DNA of 64,000 nt, from contig CAJUNS010000004.1 of the NCBI GenBank assembly GCA_910587995.1, forward strand, positions 75,191 to 139,190, given 5' to 3'. The translations under genes and the position numbers were made by a program. Positions 50,124 through 58,256 of the stretch are shown here, one piece after another (the first letter of the stretch is position 1; each line of letters opens with the position of its first letter). The stretch is from an uncultured Oscillospiraceae bacterium. Lineage in GTDB: Bacteria; Bacillota_A; Clostridia; Oscillospirales; Acutalibacteraceae. The notes under the pieces are model-generated. The model was not told where the DNA came from. It worked only from the letters and a program-made list of their open reading frames with translations, and did not search any database.

Positions 50124-50600
50124 TTACTTGGGCACCTCCCGGCCGCTCTCCGCAATGTCGTACAGGCGCTGCAGGCAGCCCTCCTCGCCAATGTAAAGGG
50201 TATTCCCCATAGCAATGCCGGACGGATCGATCACAAGATTCCGATAGTACTCCAGCATGTTGATCCTCGCGCCGTTTCCGCCCAGCCGGTCGTAATACTC
50301 TGCGGAGATGGGTTCAAAAGAATTCAGCACATCGATGAATTCGTCCTCCGCGTAGTCGGGGATCTCATAGGTCGTTTCATTGATGGTCATATAAATATTA
50401 TAAACCTTGTCTTTGGGGAAGAATAGGAAACGGTCCGCAGGGGTCCACAGGCAGTAGCGGCACTGGCAGGGGCAGGCAAAGTCCTCGTCCCTCCAGCGAA
50501 TCGGGCCCAAGTGGATGCAGACCAAAACCAAGCTTGCCGCCAAAACCATGCATAGGGAGCCAAGGGATAGGCTCAGGCGCTTCAGCGTTTTTATTTTCAT
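50124..50600 (-). CDS. Membrane-anchored protein of unknown function
   Basis: The ATG at 50600 follows GAGGTGG at normal distance; an in-frame GTG at 50609 lies in that SD. The 158-residue product has one N-terminal membrane segment (about 10-31), then a Cys-rich patch FACPCQCRYCLW (about 41-52), and an acidic C-terminal domain (MTINETTYEIPDYAEDEFIDVL). The four close cysteines could bind a metal or form disulfides. No family is recognised. It lies 21 bp downstream of the frameshifted gene at 50622 and probably shared its transcript. Confidence 0.6.
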   Translation of the reverse strand: MKIKTLKRLSLSLGSLCMVLAASLVLVCIHLGPIRWRDEDFACPCQCRYCLWTPADRFLFFPKDKVYNIYMTINETTYEIPDYAEDEFIDVLNSFEPISAEYYDRLGGNGARINMLEYYRNLVIDPSGIAMGNTLYIGEEGCLQRLYDIAESGREVPK

Positions 50601-50621
50601 GGCTTCCACCTCTGTTGGGAA

Positions 50622-51019
50622 CTACCCGAAATACAGCTCATAAAACTTATCGTCTAATGCCAGCATTGTGTCAACGTCATAGTATCTTGCGGTAGTATTC
50701 CTTCCGTCAATCGCCTTCAGAAAACCATACTCTTTTGGGTTCCGCGGGTCAGCTCCACTGTCTGTCCTCTTGATACGGCAGCAAGCATATCCTACCACAA
50801 CGTGAGCTTCCGATAAACCGGTATGCCCTTTAATATTAACCAGCATTAACTTGTTGCCTGCGCTTGCGTTATGGATATCCCAATATGTAGGGTTATATTC
50901 ACCATATAACGAAATATTAATATTTAAGTAGCCGAAAGTTTCTTGAGCGTAATAACCCTTTTTTCCCAGGCTACTCCTCCCCCATCTTTTACAGGGGCAT
51001 TTTTCGTTTTCTTTTTCAT
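50622..51019 (-). pseudogene. Frameshifted gene, C39-like C-terminal pattern
   Basis: A good SD (GGGAGG) and ATG at 51019 start MKKKTKNAPVKDGGGVAWEK and then run out of frame at a run of six A (plus-strand T at 50959-50964). One extra base there continues as KGYYAQETFGYLNINISLYG through GLSEAHVVVGYACCR to a stop at 50622. With that base added the span is exactly 133 codons. The end, with a His before VVVGY and then FLKAIDGRN, resembles the last part of C39-type peptidase domains, but no catalytic Cys region is seen. Only a 74-codon frame from the internal ATG at 50846 is open as the sequence stands. Confidence 0.55.
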
Positions 51020-51185
51020 GGAGAGGCCTCCCTTTTTTGTTTCTTTAAATAATTGTATATCACCATATCCACTTTGTCAAGTATTATTATGAAATTTGTT
51101 CTTTAAGCAACCTGACCTAAGCGGTTCAAATAAAAACATTTCCCACGCTCACTCGCTATACACTAAGCCCGCAAATTTATAAAAC

Positions 51186-51220
51186 AAGAGACCGGCCGGG
51201 AGACCCCGCGCCGGTCTTTT
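51186..51220 (-). terminator. Terminator downstream of the group B hydrogenase gene
   Basis: An 11-bp stem (51186-51196 with 51210-51220) with AGACCGGC/GCCGGTCT at its core, and T-rich sequence on both strands. Confidence 0.65.
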
Positions 51221-51244
51221 TATTTTCCCTTACGGGCCAGCTTT

Positions 51245-52690
51245 TTAGATGTTATAAACCGACACCGCGTCGCCTATGGTCTTTTCCATGGCTTCCCGGC
51301 CGTATTTGTCCACCTCGGCCTTGTTCTTCTCCCCGTGGGTCAGGCAGCCCGCGCCGCCAATGCAGCCGCCGGTGCAGGCCATGCCCTCAATGAAGTTGCC
51401 GGCCAAAGCGTTTTTGGACTTTTTAAGCAATGCCATACGGCAGGCCTCAATGCCATCGCAGGGCACGGCTTTCAGATCGAACTCAATGCCCTGCTCCTTC
51501 ATGGCCTGGGCCACCGCGTCGGACACACCGCCGGACCGGGCGAAAATGCGCCCATAATACGAGGCGTTGTCCAACACGTCCTCGGGAAGGGTGGTGATGT
51601 CCAGATCCCGGCTGTCAAACAGAGCCTGGAGTTCCTCAAAGGTCAGCACCGTGTCGATCAGAGGCCGCACCCGCTCCTGGCGGGCCTCTGCCTTTTTGGC
51701 GGTGCATGGGCCAATGAACACCACCTTGGCGGTGGGGTCGGTCTCCTTCAAGTATTTAGCCAGCCGGGCCATGGGCGAAAGGTTGTGGGAGATGTGCTCC
51801 TGGAGCTCCGGGAAGGCGGACTTGATGTAGCTGACAAAGCCCGGGCAGCAGGAGCTGGTCAAAAAGCCCTTCTCCGCCAGCTCACGGGACTCCTCCATGG
51901 CCACCATGTCCGCGCCCAGGGCGGCCTCAATGACCGTGAAGAAGCCCAGCTCCTTTAGGCCGGTGATAACCTGGCCCAGGTTGGCGTAAGTAAACTGGCT
52001 GGAAATGGAGGGAGCCACCACCGCATACACCTTGTACTTCTGGTTGTTCTCGCTCTTTTTCAGCATGTCGATCACGTTGAGCATGAAGGATTTATCCGTC
52101 ACCGCGCCAAAGGGGCACATGTAGACGCAGGCCCCGCACTGGATGCACTTCCCGTCATCAATAGCCGCGGCGTTGTTCTCGTTGATGGAGATGGCCTTTA
52201 CCTTGCAGGCCACTTGGCAGGGGCGCTTGCGGTCCACAATGGCGGAATAGGGGCAGACCTTGGCGCACTGGCCGCACTCCACGCACTTGGTTTTGTCAAT
52301 GTGCGCCACATGGTTGTGGTCAAAAGAGATGGCGCCCCGCTTGCACACGTCCTCACAGCGGTGGGCCAGGCACCCCCGGCAGGAGTCGGTGACCTCGTAC
52401 CCAGCGGCGGGGCACTCGTCGCAGGCAATGTCAATGACCTCGATAATGTTGGGGTTGTCGGCATGGCCTCCCATGGCCATCTTCACCCGTTCGGCCAAAA
52501 TGGCCCGCTCCTTGTACACGCAGCAGCGCATGGTGGGCTCTTTGCCGGGAACGATGGTCTTGGGAATGTCCATCATGTTCTCCAGGAGTTTATCCTCCCA
52601 GGCAAGCCGGGCGGTCTCCCGAAGGACCTTGTATTTTAAGTATTGCACCTTGGTGTCAAATCTTCTCAGCGTCTGGTTCGGTTGGCTCAC
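51245..52690 (-). CDS. [FeFe] hydrogenase, group B type, with extra 4Fe-4S sites
   Basis: The start is GTG at 52690 with SD AAGGAGG; the product has 481 residues. The N-terminal part carries many ferredoxin-type cysteines (SCRGC at 103-107, CVECGQCAKVCP at 136-147, CIQCGACVYMCP at 182-193). The H-cluster domain has L1 TSSCCPGF (Cys 281-282), L2 GPCTAKKAEA (Cys 329) and L3 EGMACTGGCIGGAG (Cys 439 and 443). All four H-cluster cysteines are kept, so catalysis is plausible. The GPC (not MPC) form of L2 and GAG ending of L3 are those of group B enzymes. It probably oxidises ferredoxin to make H2. Confidence 0.88.
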   Translation of the reverse strand: MSQPNQTLRRFDTKVQYLKYKVLRETARLAWEDKLLENMMDIPKTIVPGKEPTMRCCVYKERAILAERVKMAMGGHADNPNIIEVIDIACDECPAAGYEVTDSCRGCLAHRCEDVCKRGAISFDHNHVAHIDKTKCVECGQCAKVCPYSAIVDRKRPCQVACKVKAISINENNAAAIDDGKCIQCGACVYMCPFGAVTDKSFMLNVIDMLKKSENNQKYKVYAVVAPSISSQFTYANLGQVITGLKELGFFTVIEAALGADMVAMEESRELAEKGFLTSSCCPGFVSYIKSAFPELQEHISHNLSPMARLAKYLKETDPTAKVVFIGPCTAKKAEARQERVRPLIDTVLTFEELQALFDSRDLDITTLPEDVLDNASYYGRIFARSGGVSDAVAQAMKEQGIEFDLKAVPCDGIEACRMALLKKSKNALAGNFIEGMACTGGCIGGAGCLTHGEKNKAEVDKYGREAMEKTIGDAVSVYNI

Positions 52691-52747
52691 TTGGGGTCCT
52701 CCTTATGGAATGAGTAAGTATAAAGGGCCCGCCAGAGAACACGCAAT

Positions 52748-53000
<253 letters not shown>

Positions 53001-53230
53001 GGCCTCCGGCGGGTTAAGGAACTTCTTGAAAGAAGTTCCTTAACAATCTTCAAAGACTTTTACATGTTTGGCGGGGGTGGAAGGCGGAAGCTGGGCGCTC
53101 GGTTTGAGGCTTGCGGTTTTCCTTAGGCCGAGGTGGACACAAGTCTATTACGCAGCCCCCTCGCGGGCGACTCAACTTCCTGATACCCCGCCGCCAGCAC
53201 GCGCGTGTGGATGCAACGTCACGTTGCCGC
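53001..53230 (+). repeat. Repeat family 1, tandem copy 2
   Basis: The unit has the same hairpin (53014-53043) and GGAAGCTGGGCGCTCGGTTT block (53086-53105) as copy 1, with scattered differences, and ends next to the phosphatase stop at 53234. The two copies fill the 543-bp gap between the hydrogenase and phosphatase genes; no gene is visible in it. Confidence 0.8.
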
Positions 53231-53233
53231 TGG

Positions 53234-54406
53234 CTAGAAGTAGCTCACTTTTACTCGTTTGCCCATTTGCTTGAGGCAGTCCACCAGCTCTTCGGCCAGG
53301 CTCATTTTGATGCTAAACGTAATGGGCAGGTCCGGGTTCTGGTGGGCGGGGTTGATGGCCCGGCCCACATAGAAGTTGATGTCCGTGGCCTCCTCAAACA
53401 GGAAACGGCTGATCATGGCCGCGCCGTCCCGCTTCATGCCCCAGTCCTCATAGCGGTCGTTGTCCTTCAAATAGTCCTTGGCGTATTCCAGCACCCGAGC
53501 AATGGTGATCACACCCTCAGTCACCAGGTCCACACCCTCAATCTCGGCAGTGGGCGGCAGGTCAGAGCCCTCAAAGTTCAGGCTGGGGCGCAGGGGCTTG
53601 CGCAGGAACTTGGCCGCGATGGTAGAGGTGGTGCCACCGCAGATGATATGCTTGCCCTCTTTGGAGAAGAACAGGCTCATCATCCGGTCGCAGTCGTCCC
53701 GGTTGGAGGGCGGGCCAAAGAGCATGTTCATGGGCTCCCGCTTGCGAATGCGCACCACAGCGGAGGTCACATCGTCCTTGGGCTCGCCGCCATAGAGCTT
53801 GTAGCACTCGTCCACCAGCATGGTGGAGAGGGTCTTGGCCGTGTAGCCCGCCAGCACAATGGTCTCCATAAAGCTGGTAATATCCTCAATGGCCCAGCCG
53901 AAATTGTACTCGATGCCAATGCCCGCATGGGGGCACCCATCGCTCATGGCGATGAACACATCGTTCTCCCGCAGGGGGATGGAGGACTTAAAAATCTGCT
54001 TGCCGCCAATGTTCATCTCGGTCTTGGGATAATCGTAGTTAACCCCGTCCCGCAGCAGAATCACATGGGGGTTGTCGTACTGAATGAGCTCGGCGGTCTG
54101 GTTGTTTTGCAGGTGGATGATGGTGAAGGTGGAGTAGGCCACCCCATGCTCGGAGCTGACGGGCAGCGTGGCGGCCACGGCGGAAACGCACTCCTCCAGG
54201 GGCATGCCCTCGGCCATCATGGTGGAAATGATCTTGGAGGTGAGGGTGGAAAGGATGCTGGCCTTTACCCCGCTGCCCAAACCGTCCGCCAGCACCACCA
54301 CCGTGGAGTTGTCGCCCTGCTCAATTACGTCCACATGGTCGCCGCAGAGCTGCTCGCCAAAATGGTTGATGCTCTTGTATCCGATATCCGCGCACAGGTC
54401 ATTCAT
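53234..54406 (-). CDS. SpoIIE/PP2C-type serine phosphatase of the hydrogenase cluster
   Basis: The 390-residue protein has a SpoIIE-like phosphatase domain in its first 230 residues: GDHVDVIEQGDNSTVVVLADGLG, GSGVKASILSTL, MSDGCPHAG and EPKDDVTSAVVRI give the metal-binding acidic residues. The remaining 160 residues (from KREPMNMLFGPP) are an extension seen in phosphatases linked to hydrogenases, with no other family I recognise. It overlaps the PAS-containing hydrogenase by 8 bp. It probably passes an H2 or redox signal on by dephosphorylating a target protein. Confidence 0.88.
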   Translation of the reverse strand: MNDLCADIGYKSINHFGEQLCGDHVDVIEQGDNSTVVVLADGLGSGVKASILSTLTSKIISTMMAEGMPLEECVSAVAATLPVSSEHGVAYSTFTIIHLQNNQTAELIQYDNPHVILLRDGVNYDYPKTEMNIGGKQIFKSSIPLRENDVFIAMSDGCPHAGIGIEYNFGWAIEDITSFMETIVLAGYTAKTLSTMLVDECYKLYGGEPKDDVTSAVVRIRKREPMNMLFGPPSNRDDCDRMMSLFFSKEGKHIICGGTTSTIAAKFLRKPLRPSLNFEGSDLPPTAEIEGVDLVTEGVITIARVLEYAKDYLKDNDRYEDWGMKRDGAAMISRFLFEEATDINFYVGRAINPAHQNPDLPITFSIKMSLAEELVDCLKQMGKRVKVSYF

Positions 54407-56069
54407 CGGTGATCGACTCCTTCAGCTTTGTCAGCGCGATCTTGGTCTCGGCGGCGGTCTCGCCCAGCAGCGAGGCGATGTCCTGCACAATGCGCATCTG
54501 CTTTTCCACCACCTTGTCGGCCACTTCCACGGTCTGGCGGCTGATGTCCTCCTTGCGCTCCCGCTCCAGCTGCTCGTCGGTAATGTCGCGCATAATGCAG
54601 ATCAGCAGGCGCAGGTCCCGGTCGTAGACCACGGTCTGCTCTACATAGCACTTGTATTCCGCCAGGTAGGTCCTCTGGTCCCGAACCTCCCGCTTGGTGT
54701 TGAGCACATTGAGGAACACGGTGGGGTCCAGCACCCGCACCACCGGCTCGCCCAGCACATCGGAGGCGGCCCGGATGTTCATAATCTTCCGGGCGGCGGC
54801 ATTAATCTGCTGAACCTCCAAATCCTCATTAAGCACCAAAAGCCCGTTGGGCGTGTTGTTCACAATGGCGTCGGAGAAGCCCTCGGCCTTGTCCTTGAGG
54901 AAGGGCAGGCACATGCTGATCTCCGCCTTGCCCTGGCACACGGCGGCGGCCTTTTCCCGGCAGGTATCATAGCCGCAGGACCCGCAGTTGAGCTCCTGCG
55001 AGGGCTTGAACTTGCCCATCTGCCGCAGCACGGCGTTAATCTCCGCCTCGGTGGGCTGCTGGTTCTGCATCTCCAGGTAAGGCATGGCCTTGCGCATAGC
55101 CCGGGGCTCCGGCTGCTTCACCTCAAAATCCCGGGGGCCGGCAAAGTTAGACACCGCCATATAGTCCCGCACCAGCGAGCGGTGCTCCATCACCGGGCCG
55201 CCCACGCAGCTGCCCGCGCAGATGGACATCTCCACAAAGCACTTGTGCAGCCTGCCGTCCAGAATGTCCCGCAGGGCGGCAATGCAGTTTTCCGCGCCAT
55301 CCAGGGCCAGGTAGGCATAGCCCGGCGCGTCCTGCTCCATGGTTTTGAGAATGCCCCCCGTGGTGGGGAAGAACCGGGCCCGGCTGCACTCGTCCGCGTC
55401 CATCTGGGCCTCGGGCTTCACCCCGGCGGACTCCAGCCAGCCGGAAAGCTCCTCAAAGGTAAGTACGCTGTCCACAATGCCCTCATAGCGCGCCGCCTCG
55501 TCCTTTTTGGCCACGCAGGGACCGATGAACACGGTTTTGGCCCCTGGCACCCGCTGCTTAATGTCCTTGCAGTGGGCCAGCATGGGCGAGTCCACGTCCG
55601 CCAAAAACTCCAGCGCCGCCGGGAAGTGCTTTTGAATCAGCAGGTTTACCGAGTGGCAGCAGGAGCTGATGATTACATCCCGGCCATCCTCCTTGAGCAT
55701 GCGCTCATATTCCGTTTTGACCATTGTGGCGCCAATGGCGGTCTCCTCCACATCGAAGAAGCCCAGCTGCTTCAGGGCCTTTCGCATGGCGCCAATGCCC
55801 ACCCCGGGGTAGTTGGCCACAAAAGAGGGGGCCAGGCTGGCGATCACCGGGCCGCCCGCCTGCATCAGCACCTTGACCTTCTCGGTCTCGTCCACAATCT
55901 CCTTGGCGTTCTGGGGGCACACCACAAAGCACTGGCCGCACAGAATGCACTCGTCCGCCAAAATATGGGCCTGACTGCCGGAGAACTTGATGGCCTTTAC
56001 AGGGCAGTGGCGGATGCATTTATAGCAGTTTTTACAGTTCGATTTCTTCAGCCGCAAACAGTCCGGCAT
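54399..56069 (-). CDS. Putative sensory [FeFe] hydrogenase (group C) with PAS domain
   Basis: The 556-residue protein has two N-terminal 4Fe-4S sites (CKNCYKCIRHCP at 12-23, CILCGQCFVVCP at 41-52). A modified H-cluster domain follows: L1 SSCCHSV (Cys 137-138), L2 GPCVAKKDEA (Cys 185) and L3 EMSICAGSCVGG (Cys 284, 288). A four-cysteine Fe-S motif CGSCGYDTC (362-370) leads to a PAS domain (about 400-510) and a coiled-coil end. The cluster ligands remain, but the active-site surroundings differ from catalytic enzymes (SSCCH for TSCCP). This architecture is that of group C hydrogenases, thought to sense H2. It is coupled to the phosphatase by an 8-bp overlap. Confidence 0.9.
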   Translation of the reverse strand: MPDCLRLKKSNCKNCYKCIRHCPVKAIKFSGSQAHILADECILCGQCFVVCPQNAKEIVDETEKVKVLMQAGGPVIASLAPSFVANYPGVGIGAMRKALKQLGFFDVEETAIGATMVKTEYERMLKEDGRDVIISSCCHSVNLLIQKHFPAALEFLADVDSPMLAHCKDIKQRVPGAKTVFIGPCVAKKDEAARYEGIVDSVLTFEELSGWLESAGVKPEAQMDADECSRARFFPTTGGILKTMEQDAPGYAYLALDGAENCIAALRDILDGRLHKCFVEMSICAGSCVGGPVMEHRSLVRDYMAVSNFAGPRDFEVKQPEPRAMRKAMPYLEMQNQQPTEAEINAVLRQMGKFKPSQELNCGSCGYDTCREKAAAVCQGKAEISMCLPFLKDKAEGFSDAIVNNTPNGLLVLNEDLEVQQINAAARKIMNIRAASDVLGEPVVRVLDPTVFLNVLNTKREVRDQRTYLAEYKCYVEQTVVYDRDLRLLICIMRDITDEQLERERKEDISRQTVEVADKVVEKQMRIVQDIASLLGETAAETKIALTKLKESITDE

Positions 56070-56114
56070 ATCCGCAGTCTCCTTTCCAAATCGAGAGTCG
56101 CCCGAACGCCGGGC

Positions 56115-56354
56115 TTAGGCCTTGGCCTTGATCTGGGTGTTGAAGAAGTCCTCCACCGTCTCGGGAGAAACGGAATGGAAGGCGTCGTCCACGGTAACGC
56201 ACACGCCCTGCTGGCACTTGCCCATGCAGAAGGTGCCGGAGAGGTCCACTTTCTCCTTCAGGCCGTTGTCGGCGATGAGGTGCTGGAGCTGCTCCACCAC
56301 CTGACGGGAACCTTTGATGTGGCAGGAGCTGCCGATGCACACTGTAACTTTCAT
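56115..56354 (-). CDS. Thioredoxin-like [2Fe-2S] ferredoxin domain protein
   Basis: The 79-residue protein has the NuoE-like cluster pattern: VCIGSSCHIKGS with two Cys near the N-terminus, and FCMGKCQQGVCV with the others near residues 43-52. A strong SD (AAGGAGG) precedes the ATG. Such proteins carry electrons to or from hydrogenases and NADH-linked subunits. It is the first gene of the hydrogenase cluster, 45 bp upstream of the sensory hydrogenase. Confidence 0.88.
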   Translation of the reverse strand: MKVTVCIGSSCHIKGSRQVVEQLQHLIADNGLKEKVDLSGTFCMGKCQQGVCVTVDDAFHSVSPETVEDFFNTQIKAKA

Positions 56355-56396
56355 TTGATATGGCCTCCTTAAAGAGAGTAATGTATGTCTGGCTTT

Positions 56397-56425
56397 ATTC
56401 TAACATTTTTTCTGATTTTTTGCAA
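56397..56425 (-). promoter_or_regulatory. Promoter of the hydrogenase cluster
   Basis: TTGCAA (56420-56425) and TAGAAT (56397-56402) on the minus strand with a 17-bp spacer, 42 bp before the first gene. Confidence 0.7.
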
Positions 56426-56433
56426 TGAGTATT

Positions 56434-56487
56434 TTGATCAATCTTGCCCCAGTTATCGATACATATTTATCGATATTTCACATGTGA
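56434..56487 (-). promoter_or_regulatory. Cluster of palindromes upstream of the hydrogenase promoter
   Basis: Four perfect palindromes lie within 54 bp just upstream of the -35: TTGATCAA (56434-56441), TATCGATA (56454-56461), TATCGATA again (56468-56475, 14 bp on), and TCACATGTGA (56478-56487). Their position suits activator or repressor sites. None matches the Rex consensus well. Confidence 0.5.
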
Positions 56488-56533
56488 TTTCCTTCCTCCT
56501 TCCATCGCCATGCAAAAGAAAGGCAAAAAATGG

Positions 56534-56559
56534 AGGCCAGCAAAGAGTTTTGCTGGCCT
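56534..56559 (-). terminator. Terminator after the MATE gene at 56607
   Basis: An 11-bp perfect stem AGGCCAGCAAA/TTTGCTGGCCT (56534-56544 with 56549-56559) with a 4-nt loop; the minus strand continues into CCATTTTTTG. Confidence 0.8.
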
Positions 56560-56606
56560 TTTGCATGGCGCCCCAACGCCAAGCGCCTGTCTTTTATCGT
56601 TAACGC

Positions 56607-57995
56607 CTACAGCCGGATGTGAATCCACTTTCCCTTGCGGAAGCGAATAAAGGTGAGCGCAAACCGCAGGGCTTGGTCCAAGAAAGTGCCCAGCCACGCG
56701 CCGATGAGCCCTACCCCCAGAGGATAGCACAGCAGCCAGCTGACGCCCGGGCGGATGCAGGTGACGCTGATTAAGGACACCAGCGCCGTAAACTTGGTAT
56801 CCCCCGCCCCCCGCAGGCAGCCAAAAAGGGTCACCTGCTCAATTTGGAACAGCAGCGTCACGCTGAGGATTCGCATAATCTGCGCGCCATAGTCCAAAAT
56901 TACCTGTTCCCGGCTGAAAAGCATGAAAATTTCCTTGCCAAAGAGAAAATAGACCGCGGCCACCGCCAGGGCGGCAATCAGCCCCAGCTTTTGGCACACA
57001 TTGCCGTATATCTTGGCCATGTCCGGCCGCTTGCGCCCCAGGCTTTGGCCAATGAGGGTTACCGCGGCCACGGAGAGGCCGTCGCCAAAGGAAAAGGACA
57101 TGCTCATTAGGTTCATGCCAATCTGATGAGCCGCCAGCTGGGTGGTGCCCAGGTGGGCCACCGTCATGGCAAAAAGCAAGAAGCCAATGCGCAGGCAGAG
57201 CTGCTCCACAAAGGCGCTGGACCCCACGTTGAGCAGCGAGTGGACCGTGGCCCGCTCGGCGATCCAGCCCTTGACGGAGCGCAGATTGAGGAAGCCATCC
57301 TTTTTCAGCACCGAGGCCACGCTGAGGACGCAGGCGCACACCGTGCCAATCACCGTGGCAATGGCCGCGCCCCGCACCCCCAGGGCGGGAAAGCCAAACC
57401 TGCCCCCAATGAGCAGATAGTTGAACAGCACATTGACCGAGTTGGAAATGATGTTGGTGGTCATGGCGATGCGGGTGTTGCCCGCGCCCCGCTGGGCGGC
57501 GTTTAGGCACAGAGAAACCGTGGAAAAGCCAATGCCCCCCATGATGATCTGCAAATACTCCTTGGCGTACTGGTGGGTGTCCGCCTGAGAGCCCACCAGC
57601 CGCACAATGGGCCCGGCAAAGGCCACAAAAACCGCGCTGACCGCCACTGTCAGCAGCAAGGTAACCAACAGGGCCATGCGCACCAGCCGGTTGGCGCTTT
57701 CCCGGTCTCCCGCTCCCTTGCGCCGGGCCACAATGGCCGACACGGCCACGTTCATGGAAAGGAAGACCGCCAGACCCAAGAACTTGGGCTGGGTGGAGAG
57801 CCCCACCGCCGCAATGGCAAACGAGCCCAGGGAGCCCACCATGATCGTATCCACCAGGCCAGCCAGGCACACAAAAAAGGACTCCAACACCGAGGGCCAG
57901 GCCACGTTCAAGGCGTCCCGGACAATGCGCCCGCTGGGGGGCACGTCGCCAATTTCCATACCCTTGCAGACCTTTTGGGGGTTCACGAACTGCAC
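56607..57995 (-). CDS. MATE family efflux transporter
   Basis: The start is GTG at 57995 with SD AAAGGAG; the product has 462 residues and about 12 membrane segments. AWPSVLESFFVCLAGLVDTIMVGSLG and LNAAQRGAGNTRIAMTTNIISNSVNVLFNYLLI are standard MATE motifs; the second half has CLRGAGDTKFTALVS. It is not closely similar to the MATE at 9255. There is no local regulator, and the substrate is unknown. Confidence 0.9.
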   Translation of the reverse strand: MQFVNPQKVCKGMEIGDVPPSGRIVRDALNVAWPSVLESFFVCLAGLVDTIMVGSLGSFAIAAVGLSTQPKFLGLAVFLSMNVAVSAIVARRKGAGDRESANRLVRMALLVTLLLTVAVSAVFVAFAGPIVRLVGSQADTHQYAKEYLQIIMGGIGFSTVSLCLNAAQRGAGNTRIAMTTNIISNSVNVLFNYLLIGGRFGFPALGVRGAAIATVIGTVCACVLSVASVLKKDGFLNLRSVKGWIAERATVHSLLNVGSSAFVEQLCLRIGFLLFAMTVAHLGTTQLAAHQIGMNLMSMSFSFGDGLSVAAVTLIGQSLGRKRPDMAKIYGNVCQKLGLIAALAVAAVYFLFGKEIFMLFSREQVILDYGAQIMRILSVTLLFQIEQVTLFGCLRGAGDTKFTALVSLISVTCIRPGVSWLLCYPLGVGLIGAWLGTFLDQALRFALTFIRFRKGKWIHIRL

Positions 57996-58092
57996 TGCGT
58001 CCCACTCCTTTACTCAAATAGTTGATTCTGCAATTATTATAGCGCTTTTGGCAGAAAAAAGCAAGCCCGCAAAGCCGCCCGCTAAAAAGAAA

Positions 58093-58173
58093 CCGGGAGT
58101 GTCCGTTTCGGAGAGCTTTTTGTGTTCCCCTACAGGAGGGGGAATACAACGGATTATCTCTGTGGTTGGGACG
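58093..58173 (-). repeat. MITE-like element (repeat family 2), copy B
   Basis: It begins GGGAGTGTCCGTTTCGGAGA, has the GTGTTCCCC central hairpin in a shortened form, and ends CTCTGTGGTTGGGACG. It is in the opposite direction to copies A and C, and lies between the MATE gene and the dnaJ terminator. Confidence 0.7.
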
Positions 58174-58183
58174 CCTTCAAGAA

Positions 58184-58233
58184 AACCACCAGCTTGGCAA
58201 AAACCTTGAGAGGCCTCTGCCAAGCTGGTGGTT
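58184..58233 (-). terminator. Terminator of the hrcA-grpE-dnaK-dnaJ operon
   Basis: A perfect 16-bp stem AACCACCAGCTTGGCA/TGCCAAGCTGGTGGTT (58184-58199 with 58218-58233); the minus strand then reads TTTTCTTG. It lies 23 bp after the dnaJ stop. Confidence 0.85.
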
Positions 58234-58256
58234 GAAATAATTTTATTTCTTTTACG

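Noticed and set aside
54168..56372. Long plus-strand open frame (734 codons) over the hydrogenase cluster
   Set aside because: Antisense to three genes with clear motifs, SDs and overlaps; the translated sequence is compositionally odd and carries no domain.
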